Of a stretch of 64,000 nt of DNA, positions 14,601 to 24,500 are shown one piece after another. Numbering within the stretch: position 1 is the stretch's first letter; each line of letters opens with the position of its first letter. The position numbers and the translations under genes were made by a program. Source of the DNA: Oryzias latipes (Eukaryota; Chordata; Actinopteri; Beloniformes; Adrianichthyidae); NCBI RefSeq assembly GCF_002234675.1, contig NC_019879.2, positions 10,669,325-10,733,324 on the forward strand, given 5' to 3'. The notes below the pieces were generated by a model. The model did no database searches and was not told the origin of the DNA. It worked only from the letters and a program-made list of their open reading frames with translations.

Positions 14601-15486
14601 GTTTTTCACGTGTCCATGTGACATTTTTTCTGATAAAGTGAACATTTATTTAAAAAACTTAAGAGTAAAATTGCATTTCTGAATATTTGCGCTGGGCAGG
14701 CCACAAGCTCCCTGCTCTGATGCTCATTCTGATTCATCCACTTGCAGACAAATAGATCCACGTATGTTTTTGTTTTTCTCATCTGAGCTGGAATCTGGCT
14801 CAAAACTATACAACTGGAGATAGCTCCAGTATTATAAAATGTTTTATTGCGTCAGTAATGCTAAGTTTGAGGTGTGAGCGGCTGTAAGCTAGCGGGAGAG
14901 CGTGTAAACAGATGGGTGATTGGAAGTGGGCAGGCTTGCTCCGCACCAACACTCTTAGGAGGCAGATTTCTGATCAACTGTGGCTCTGCAAACACTATTA
15001 CCTAGAAAATGACAGATTTTGAGGATTTGGGCTAAAGAAAGCATAATCATAAGTAAATGGCCACGGGGATTACTTTGAAAACAGATTTAAAGGCGATTGG
15101 AGCGATCTTTTGGAAATACCCAATGAAGTATCACGAATCGGACTAGGACTTTATCCACACATTAAGTGTTTTTGAACACATTTATTTTTAAGTGTATGCA
15201 TATTATAACTAGTAAAAAAAAAAAAAACACACCTTTACTGGGGCTCAAATTCTGATCAATGAAAACCTTCAGTTCTCCATTCGTTTCAATCAGACCAGCC
15301 TGAAAAACATAAATCAATGTTAAAACACTCAAGAACATGAAAGTTATTATTACAAATTTTAGGCAAGACTCAAGTACATATGAGCAACAACAGTTGCAGC
15401 AAGTGCTTTTCTTTTACACCTACTAAGTTGCATTTAAACTGCAGTCATTTCCATCCATGCTTTTAGTAACTTACATCTTTAGCCAT
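5685..15486 (-). CDS. tfdp1: Transcription factor Dp-1 (E2F dimerisation partner)
   Basis: DP1 pairs with E2F proteins to bind promoters of S-phase genes. Coding exons in gene order: 15475-15486 (MAKD), 15233-15299, 14343-14464, 11787-11908, 11483-11648, 11253-11399, 11096-11164, 10660-10811, 8921-9087, 5917-5995, 5685-5823. Phases join without a break into 413 residues (human 410). Seen in order: [25 protein letters not shown]; the DNA-binding winged helix ([15 protein letters not shown] through [19 protein letters not shown]); the DEF-type dimerisation and coiled-coil part ([17 protein letters not shown]); [36 protein letters not shown]; and an acidic tail ([18 protein letters not shown]). 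The start is chosen because MAKD directly precedes the conserved AGLIE. Residues between NVNVAAHV and VIGTPQ are a little longer than in human. Introns hold a hAT-like element, a SINE and several MITEs. Confidence 0.96.
7848..8871. mobile_element. Non-autonomous hAT-like transposon with exact 8-bp target duplication
   Basis: Starts TAGGAGTGTGACGAT and ends GTCACAGCTCTA, imperfect inverted tips. It is bordered on both sides by GGACAAAC (7840-7847 and 8872-8879), an exact 8-bp duplication typical of hAT insertion. Inside, a segment near 7998-8050 (gggggaaaccttttattgc) recurs at 8310-8345. No transposase reading frame is visible. It lies in a TFDP1 intron, 41 bases from the donor of exon 8921-9087. 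Confidence 0.85.
9303..9322. repeat. Poly-G run
   Basis: Twenty consecutive G in a TFDP1 intron. The length may be inexact because of sequencing or assembly. Confidence 0.9.
9950..10092 (-). mobile_element. tRNA-derived SINE
   Basis: Read on the minus strand it begins GGGGCAGCCATGGTGAAGG and carries an RNA polymerase III B box (GGTTCGATTCC, near 10034-10044), followed by a SINE body resembling the fish type 'tgtcctggggcaatacac'. The tRNA-like head has no intact cloverleaf or CCA end, so it is not a tRNA gene. Immediately right of it (10205-10257) lies a fragment resembling the right tip of the hAT-like element at 7848-8871. Confidence 0.7.
11971..12554 (+). mobile_element. MITE family A, copy 2 (both tips)
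   Basis: Begins TTAAAGCCCCACTCTAATG and ends GAGTTTGACTTTAA, so both inverted tips and bordering TTAA are present. The minus-strand mini-ORF reads [18 protein letters not shown] with [11 protein letters not shown] and VDASEWS following. Confidence 0.82.
13042..13256. mobile_element. MITE family B, copy 1
   Basis: A 215-bp element with inverted tips TTAACCATTGTGCTATC and GATAGCACAAGGGTTAA, bordered by TTAA. Its interior (gatttgtgatcttcactggt, catggattacatgaaatc) recurs at 21213-21420 and 47998-48215. It has no coding capacity. Confidence 0.88.
14583..15106 (+). mobile_element. MITE family A, copy 3 (right tip lost)
   Basis: Begins TTAAAGACCCACTCCGATG; body matches the other copies (gttttattgcgtcagtaatg, taagctagcgggagagcgtg). 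The right end stops at gattggagcgatc, without the closing TTAA. It lies in a TFDP1 intron. Confidence 0.8.
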
Positions 15487-17575
15487 GATCCAAAAGGACC
15501 GGGACAGGTATTGTTTCAAGTTAGCAAGACCTTCCTCTGCCAGGCACTATTCAAACTCCTGTAGACAAAAGGGGGGAAATGAAGTTACACGTATTTCTGT
15601 TTGAACCTAAGAAATGTTTTGGCCAATTATTTAGGCTCAGCTCAGCTATAATTTACGCTATTTGGGGTTAAATTCATGTCTTAAACAGGGCCCATTTAAG
15701 TTGCTGGACCAGAGCACACTGTGTGGAAAGCTAACCACATCACTATGTTAGCTACTCTCCTCCTCCACTACAACAAAGCTAACAGAATTATGAAGCACTT
15801 TGTACGAATCGAAACTTCCAGAAACTTTCAAGCCCGTTGGGTTTCGGACTGTGTGCGCAGAAAACCATAAAAAGTCATCCCTGGATGCTCCCAACTTTTA
15901 CAGCGCTAAGTGTGCCCGAGGCCTACTTCAGGTACCAAGCACGTCCGGAGGAGAGGCATCGTCCAACTTCTGCTACAGGTCACACAAACACCCGAACTTT
16001 CCCCCAACCGGACCGGAACTGCTCACCGGGCTTCTCTAGCACCACAGTGTGAATTCAGAGAAGACCCCCGTGCTGGAAAACCAGTAGGTTCGCGACTAAT
16101 GATGCCAGCAATTAACTCTTGGTGAATGCAGCTAGCGCCCCAATGCTAACAGCTAGCGATGGGTCCAGCTAGCCTGCTAGTTAGCTCCTGCACGTTTCTA
16201 CACGATTCACATTTAACTCACGGATTAATCCCTCCGTGGTGCAAATTATTTCAACATCTAAAAAGGATTTAACGCCCTTTAAGTGAATGCGCGTTTCACA
16301 CGGTGGGTTCGTGAATAATATAACAGACCTGTGCACTTACGAGTGCACTCTCTTTTCTCTTCGAGGATTGTTGTTATTGGCATTTGAGAATGGAGGAAGA
16401 GGAGGTCTAAATCCTGATTAAACAGGAAACAAAATAAGCGATGTCGAGTTACTTTCGAATTATATTTAAGATTACTTTAGGTTCTAAGTATTGTTTTCAA
16501 CGTGGGTCTATGGCTCTTAAGTCAACTATAAATTAATGTCCTCATTTTTTTTGGCGCAATCGTGGTTTATGATGCCAAGGTTTGTCAGTTGCTTGACTGT
16601 GGCAGCTGTGCCCTTGTTTCTGACAACCCTTCATTCATCAGGCAAAGTTGAAACTAGACACAAGTGAAATACTTCATAAAAATCTGTCACAACAGAACAG
16701 TATATAAATAATATTTGAGTTTCAGCTTGTAATCCATTCTAAAGCAAAGATGTATTTCTGTTGTGGCATTAATATGCAATACGTACTAGAGTAAACAGTG
16801 TGACTAGAAAATTCATTTTATTTTTTAAATGAGTTAAAAGTAGGATGTTACGCTACTTTTAAAAAGTTAGCATTGTGTCAAACTTTTCAAGTGGATAAAC
16901 AAACAATCCTAACTAATCAATAAGGAGCTTTCCTCCGAAGTGAGTTAAGCAAAACAACAACAAAGTTTAATTGTATTGAATGTTTTAAATTAATACAATG
17001 AGTAAAATTAATAACAGTTGAGTAAAAATGTAGTTTCCCCTGAAGCCTAAACGTACACTGAGGACTACAATGAATACGCGAATACACAAATAAACAACAC
17101 TGGAGTTTGATCCAAAACGACAAAAGTACCCTGAACATCGACGGAACCGAATAAAGTTTGTACTTCATTCGGCACTCTGATAGCTATTAAGGGGTAATTT
17201 TCTCCTATTTGTGATTGCTGTTGATATTCGACGCTTTTGTTAGCTAGAAGGCTAGCGGACATGCTAACCCCCAGCTGTCATCTACACTTTCAGTATGAGG
17301 TGCACGTTCGTCGGGGTTAGCTCCGTGTTTCTTAGCAGTGTGTTTTCGTGACATTTATTACGCCAAACCTTTTTAAAACATGTGCACAAAACTGAAAGTT
17401 CTTACTTGAGGCGCCGAGCCACAATTCAATAAATGCAGCTTACCGGTGCGCCTTCAAGTTAGCAGTTCGTTACCTGGCCTTTTCACTCCCTTTCAGCTAG
17501 CCGTTCAGCGGAGCAGCGACTCTAACAATCTGATCTTGGCGGTGTCTCACTTTAGCGGCGTCTGATTGGACAGCA
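15487..17575 (-). promoter_or_regulatory. TFDP1 leader exons and promoter region
   Basis: A leader exon continues from the start codon to about 15558, where an acceptor (tttgtctacag) is seen. Further donors on the minus strand lie at 16341 (CACTC/GTAAGT) and 17474 (GGCCAG/GTAACG), marking possible alternative first exons. A CCAAT box (TCCAATCA on the minus strand, 17562-17569) and an E2F-like TTGGCGG (plus, near 17536) lie just beyond the outer exon. Exact transcription starts cannot be set from sequence alone. Confidence 0.5.
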
Positions 17576-17579
17576 GGAA

Positions 17580-19640
17580 CGAGACGAAACCATTGAATGT
17601 TACTACAGTCAATGGACGAAACCAAGTGGAGTAGGGGTTCAAAATCTCTTGGGGTTGTTGAACACTATCCAACTTCAGGAAAACACGTAGCGCCATCTGC
17701 TGGACTGGAATGACATGAAACTACAAGCATGACTAGTTATTGGATTCTTATTTTACTGGATTTAATTATCCTTTTAATTATTTAAGTATGTGAATGAAAG
17801 GCATCTAAAGTAAAACTCTCCCTCATATAACCTAAAAAAAATAAGACGAGCCTTGCATTACAAAACTCTGTTTATTCTGTCTTGCTATGGTTTGTTCTTC
17901 TATATTTGTTTTCTGGCTGCAATTACTGGATTATTTTTGCTGCTTTACTGTGTTAAGCAATCTTTTGTAATGCTCAACCATTCATCAATAAAAATAAATA
18001 AATAGAAAAAGGTTAACTCATGGCACTTCTGAACCCTTAATTTTTTGCAATTTGAACAATGAAACTTTGGAACATAAACTTTTATGAACACATACATAGG
18101 TTTTCTGGATAAACATTAGACGTTAAATTAGACGTCAAATTAAGTTTACATTCCCCCTATATGTGCTATAGTTGGATTGACTAGATAATTCATTGACAAA
18201 TACTATTAATATTATTTTATTACTCAATAAATATCACGCTCATTGAAATAAATGGAGAAGCAGCAAACCCTCCTTGTCATGTTGTAAATAAATGAATTCA
18301 AAATATATTACCGATCATTAAAACTTCCAAAAAGAATCAATCCACAAATATCTGCTTGTTATTTTTTTTAGTTTCCTTGTATAATTTTTTTGTCTCCATT
18401 TTACAATCCTATGTGAGAGATTGTACATTACAGTGTGTTGTTGATTTATTCAATAAAAAAAAAAATTGGCACTTCAGAAAGTAACAAAGACCTTTGAAAG
18501 ATGACAGCTGAAATGCATAGTTTGAAAATTAGTAAACATTAATGTATGTGTTTGTGCATGTGTGAATGTATGTGTACCTGTATGATTGTGTATATATATA
18601 AATTATATGTATTCAGAAGTAAATCAATTGAATGTTTTTTTTTGTTTGTTTGTTTTTTTGATGGGCTTCGACAAGCAGAATGCTTCAGCCCAGACTCCTT
18701 GGGTTAATAAAGATTACCGGTGTTGTTTAAATTAATTACACCAATTATTATTTTTCATTCCCAGGTGTTAACGATAAACCAGGAGGACACATAATTGAAA
18801 AAAGGTGAGGACTGTTACAGTTTACTTTTTTTTTTTTTTTTGTCTGACTCCAAATCCCAGCACTCACCTTTGGCATTTATTGCATTAGGCGTGATAATAA
18901 AGGCATTCTATTCTATTCTATTCTATATCTACAAACACTGCCAAGTTAAGAATTTAATGCAGTCATAATTAATTTGATAGTTTTCTATCTGCAGTGGTGT
19001 GTCTATTTGGCATAGTTCTCTCCAACTGCATTTTTGGAGGTTTGGTGTCGGAATTTTTGTCCTATAATCAAAGTAAATTCCTAGCTGGTGAAGAGTTTAG
19101 CAATGCTGAGTTTATTGGGTGATACAGAAAATAGTGCTTTCTTTAAACTCTGTTGCGAGCTGAACATTTATAACTATGTCTTAGGCCATCTTGTTATAGT
19201 AATTTCATGTTACAGCCTACATAGCGACATGGTCAGAAGTCAAACATTTTCACTAGAAAATAAAATAAAATCATGAGCAATGACAGAAATTTTCTTAGTG
19301 GTGTAGTTTCCATCATCAAAGACATCTTTTTTCAAAGAATGTTTGCTAGATTTTAGTTGATGATCTATCATCTTCTTCTTAATGTTCCAGTTCCTCTTGA
19401 AAAAGTAAAAACATGTTATTTTTGTGATTGTTTTAAATAATTGAAAATGTTCTTCTCTAAAATATATAAGGGGGTAAGACCCACAGCATGCAGGTCACTA
19501 AGCAACAAGATTTAGGAATTTGGCATTTTATTACAATGAAAAGCAATGTGTTTCTTTGTTTATTTCTTTTTTTTTACTCCATTGTTCATTCTTTTTTGAC
19601 ACACACACACACAGACACACATGATGCGTTTACTGTATAC
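17580..19640. other. Intergenic DNA between TFDP1 and the TFIIB fragment
   Basis: AT-rich, no supported gene. It holds a TTCTA tandem repeat (18905-18926), T and A runs, and a short CA tract (19600-19620). Confidence 0.5.
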
Positions 19641-19660
19641 GAACATTAACATGATGTGTT

Positions 19661-19993
19661 TCAAGAACTACTGAAACACATCTCAAATAAATCTTCTGCA
19701 TTGGGGCAGAAGCGGGACATGAAGTCACCTGTGCTGATGTGATCCACGCTGGTCTCCAGAGCCAACAGGATCAGCTTGAAACACCTACCAATGTATTTCT
19801 TTGAGGTCCTGAGACAGCACACATCTCCCTGAAGGTTCTGGGGGACTCCTTCCTGTCTGCAGGCGATGTGAAGGCAGGCGGATGCGATGGCGACGTTGGC
19901 GCGCCCCTTCAAGCTCTTCTGCTCACAAAATTGGTGGAATAAGTTGTTGGTTTTGTCTGCGATGTTCCTAGGGAAGTTTACAAAAATGTTCAT
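19661..19993 (-). pseudogene. TFIIB (GTF2B) fragment, broken copy
   Basis: An open frame of 110 codons aligns with general transcription factor IIB over the linker and first cyclin repeat: [67 protein letters not shown]. Homology covers about 19700-19982; after FCPN it stops and ends in unrelated residues. Between ACRQEGVP and TSKK the frame reads NLQGDVCCL, but the neighbouring frame reads [10 protein letters not shown], which is the TFIIB-like sequence: an added C in the G-run at 19840-19844 (plus strand) and a lost A near 19810 cancel each other. The zinc ribbon and second cyclin repeat are absent. It is a dead partial copy, retrocopied or duplicated; a functional short protein is unlikely. 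Confidence 0.85.
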
Positions 19994-21212
19994 TTAAATA
20001 CATGAAAAAAATGTTAAATGTCTGAAGGACTCGAACAAATAGGTAGAAAAACAAAAAAAGAAAGTTTTTAGTAAACATTACATTCTATTAAACATCTTGA
20101 AATTGCCACGAATTGGTGTTACACTGTTACAGTTCATTACAGAGGAGCTTCATTCTGCATCTTGCGCATCAAACAAACTGCGGCAGCATGGAGTAAAGAA
20201 AGCTGCACATTCACAGATAGGTTATCAAGGGCTCACTGTGTGCTGAGTTATTAAAACTTGTTTATGGGTGGACTCATTTCTTTATAAGATAAAACCGAGC
20301 TTGGTTCTTCGTCTGCTGAACTCAGATAATTCTGTTTTCTCGTGAAAGAATCTCTAACATACTAAATAGTCCATAAATAGCTTTAGCCCTCACTGTACAC
20401 CTAAAAATAAGTTATATTGTGTTATATTATATTTAGTAATATTATATTATATTAGTAATATTATAATAGCTGATGAAATTATTTTTATGAATGGATTGAA
20501 TGGATGAAAAAGAACATTTTGTTGAATATTCATATCTATTTGATACTGTTGTGATCTAATATTTTGTGCTAATTCTTCGCTTGTTGAGAGTTTTTAGAGG
20601 TTCCAAAGTTAGAACTTGTTGGTCATTCTTTGGTTATCAGGCTTCTGTCCTCTAGCTCCAGTTACCACTTAAAGTTTGGTGTCAGACAAACCTTTTTTAT
20701 CTTTATCATTAGGCTAAAACTGTTCTGTTTGATAAAGATGGTGAAGCTCTGTGTAGTCACACAGGCTCATTTTAAAACACACAAAACAGTTTCATAAATA
20801 TTTTTGAAAATGTTCTTTTAAATGACTTACATTCCTGGTTTGGCACTTTTGTTTCTCTTCTCTTCTGTCCTTTCAGAATAACACCTGAAGATGGGTGATT
20901 GACCTTCACTGGTTCTGCTGGAATGTCCCCAAATTAAACAGAAGCCCTTTTTTCTTGTGTTATCAGCTAATCCTTGTATAATCAAAATAGGAGAAAAGCA
21001 AACGACAGGGAGTGTGAACTAGACTTGTGAATAATACCTTTCTACTTGGCTCTCAGCATTAAAGATAATATTAATAATAATATTTTAATAATAATTAAAA
21101 TAATAATTATAATATAAAATAATAATTATAATAATAATTTAATAATAATGTTTTGTTGTTTTGTTTTTTTTTGCATTTCTTTCGTAGACGACTGACATGT
21201 TTTTTATTCTTG
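19994..21212. other. Intergenic DNA upstream of DCUN1D2
   Basis: No supported gene. Near 20400-20465 and 21061-21150 there are AT-rich simple repeats (attatat, taataat). Confidence 0.5.
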
Positions 21213-21420
21213 TTAACATCCTAGGCACTTTAACGTTGGGAGTTGGGTCAAGCAGACCCACTTGACAGTGTGTTGAACCTTTTTCCTTCAATGATTTGTG
21301 ATCTTCACTGGTGTCCATGGATTACATGAAATCTTTCCACCTTTATCCACCTTTGTCATAGTAGGGAGAACACGTCAATGTAAGGGGGGTGGGGGGTCAT
21401 CTAAGATAGCACAAGGGTTA
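21213..21420. mobile_element. MITE family B, copy 2
   Basis: About 208 bp, with body and right tip (GATAGCACAAGGGTTA) matching the copies at 13042 and 47998; the left tip is shortened. It ends about 165 bases before the DCUN1D2 start codon, so it borders the promoter. Confidence 0.85.
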
Positions 21421-21524
21421 GAGGTAAATTGGGTTCTGGACAGACTGGATGGTGAACATTGCTCGTGCAGAAGCCGCAGCTGCTCTTCTTCGGAATCCTC
21501 CGATTGCTGCTCAGCAACTTCTTC

Positions 21525-21536
21525 TGCGCGTGCGCA
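21525..21536 (+). promoter_or_regulatory. NRF1-type site in the DCUN1D2 promoter
   Basis: TGCGCGTGCGCA; its reverse complement TGCGCACGCGCA fits the NRF1 consensus YGCGCAYGCGCR. It lies about 50 bases upstream of the start codon in a locally GC-rich stretch, as is usual for TATA-less housekeeping promoters. Confidence 0.6.
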
Positions 21537-21585
21537 TTCGGAGCAACAGTCGGGCTACCAACCTGGTCAAACAGCGGGTGTAAAA

Positions 21586-24500
21586 ATGGTAGGTAACCAA
21601 AATAAACACAAACCCGTGCAGTGGCTTTCGTGCCATTTCTGTTTTCTATTAACAATATTACTATAAGACTGCACTACATCACGGGCTACGTTTAGGTTAG
21701 CCTACACGCCTTAGTTTCTTATAATCGCTGCTGTTACCGAAGGTCAGTAGATATTTTGAGAGCAGCTAGCATTAGCCACACTCCCTTTTTTGGCAGTCAG
21801 CTAACTTCGACTGTGACTGGGTCAGCCGCTGGACCTTCATCATGATGGACACGCATAAACCCCTAACATAGCCTTGAGCTCACTGACATTGTCCTCTGTT
21901 CATGATTTCATTAATGTCATTACCTTCGGGCTAACTCGGCTAACATTAGCCAGTGTAACTTACTAGCTCTGTGGGTATGTTGATGCTAACCCAACGTTAC
22001 CTTTCTGGTTGCACAATAATCCTTACTGCATGGATAGTAGCACTCCATTGGGAATTATTTCAGGTTTTTTTGCGGATTTATTAAAAATGAAAGATGGATA
22101 AATGAAGTAATTCTCGGAGTTTCCCGATGAGTCCGAAATGTTGTAAAAGCTCAGATGCTGCAGGCAGGCAGCTGGTTGGAGGACATGCTGACAGTTGAAT
22201 GGAGGCTTTTTAAAAGTAAAACTTTTGACTTATTGTATTTCTTTTCTGTCCAAAATTTCATATCTATCCAGGCTTGAGCCATAGAATTCCAAATATTGCA
22301 TGATATAAACAAGACGAAAGCTTTTGGAAGCAAAGTATTTTGATAAATTAGATTCTGATTTGTTTTCTGCACTGTTCCTACATACATCAGGGGTGTCAAA
22401 CTCCAGTTCTCCTGCTGGTTTTGCAAAAATTCTGCCTCATCTGCTGTTGATTACCTGGATCAGGTGTGTTTAGCCAATATGGAGCTTCAATGGCAGGTTG
22501 GTTAGAAAACATGCAGGACACCAGCCCTGGAGGCCTGGAGTTTGAACCCTGTGCTATACATCCATTTCTTTTTAAAACAAATGCTATTTTTGGCACGGTG
22601 ATTGTGTTACGCAGAATCCAGACTTGTTGCCCCTCCGGGTCCTTGTGATGGCATCCCATTTCCATCCTCATGTTACATCCATGACTGTAGTTATCCTCAG
22701 TACACCATGTGCTTTGAATATTCACAGCGTGTCTGTGTTGGACAGGCTATAGTTGTGCATCTTGGCTTGATCCATGATTTGTCAGCGAGATTGCCCTAAC
22801 TTTTTCTGAACTATAATAGTTCAGAGTGTGTTTTAACTCACTGTTGTCTGAATGCCTGTAGATGTTTATGTTTCAGTGTGTGTTCTCGTCTGCGTATCGG
22901 TGTGTTTTTGCGTGCTGTGGTGTGTGTTCCCCGCTGCGATAACGCCCGGGTCTGACAGCCCCTGTCCTGTGATTGTACAGCATAAGCTGAAGTCTTCGCA
23001 GAGGGACAAGGTACGGCAGTTCATGTCCTTCACACAAGCTGGGGAGAAGACAGCTGTGTACTGCCTCACACAGAATGACTGGAAACTAGAAGTCGCCACA
23101 GATAACTACTTTCAGAATCCAGAGCTGTACTGTAAGGAATCCATGAAAACTTCGGTGGACCGGAAAAAGCTGGAGCAGCTCTACAATCGCTATAAAGGCA
23201 AGCAGAATTTCTAACTATTTGGGTCTTGGCAATAATTATCCCCATAGGATTTATTTAAGTAAGATCATATGCTATTTAAGAATTAAATATCAACAATGGA
23301 AGAGACAGCTTAGTGGAATGAAACAGGGTAAAGAATAATGTGAAACAAAATGAAATAATGGAAAATGGGGGGAGCAAAAATGTGAATATTTGTAATTGAA
23401 AAATGTTAAAATTATACATTTTTTATAATGTTTATTAGTTTAAAGACCCACTCCAATAAAATAATGTGTTTTTTTTAAATGGTCTTCTGACATTTTTCAT
23501 AGGACAAATATAGAGAAAATTAAGCTTCGAATTACATTTTCGAGTAATTCAAATTGTTGTAAAACAGGAGCAGATGAAAAAATGCTGTTTGAAAAGATTG
23601 TATTTGTGACACAGAAAATACCCTGGGCTGGCCAAAGGCTCCCTGCTTCGTTTGTAGACGAATACATCCATGTACGTCTTTGTTTTCCTCATCTGAGCTG
23701 AGATCTGGATCTAAACTGTACGGCTGGATAGCTCCAATATTGATCACCATTTTTGTTGCACTGGTGATTTTAGGTTGGGGCCGTGAGGAGCTGTAAGTTA
23801 GTGAGAAAGTGTGTAAACAGATGAGTGACAGGAAGTGGTGGCGGATTTACAACAAAGCTTTAAGTTAAAGCTTTTTTGTGGAAACAGATCGCAAGTTTTC
23901 AGGATTTGGGAGTCGGAAGTTGTTTGGTTTCATTAGGGTTGTACAAAAAATTGATTTTACTGGGAAACATAAAATAGGTCAGATGAGTCCAGATGATTGT
24001 TTCTTAGTGAAAGGGGCACCAGGGCAAGAAAAGTGGTAGATAGGATTACCTACTCAGTAGACGATGGTAGTGGTATGGTCTGGGATGGCTGATTGATTTC
24101 TCAGGACTTGGCAATAGAATGTGGCCAACATGAAAACAAACCATAAATTGGTTTTAATTCTTGATAAATCAAAAAGGATTTACTCCTGATTTTAATTTGG
24201 ATTTTCAATATGATAGTCTAAGGGTTGAGATGAGGTTGTAAGATAGTGGCTTAGAAGGCTCTCCACTAGGCCTGCACAATATACCGCAAATTTATTGTTA
24301 TCGCAATATCAAGCTGTGCAATATGCATATCGCAAAAGACAGCAAATTAACAATAAATGGTTACCTTAGATGTGGCCAAACAATCTTATGGCAGCTTGAA
24401 GTGTTTAATGGATTGAAAGAATCCCTTTCTGCATTTGACCAATCAGATGGAGCCCTTCACGTTGTAAACTAATCGGATGGCGCCCTATTATGTTGTATGT

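Noticed and set aside
15800-16125. Overlapping plus-strand frames upstream of TFDP1
   Set aside because: They are opposite the TFDP1 leader region, without domain, splice support or homologue.
19968-19985. Splice acceptor (cttccctag) at the start of the TFIIB fragment
   Set aside because: Homology to TFIIB (NFPRNI) continues across it, so it is not an exon border.
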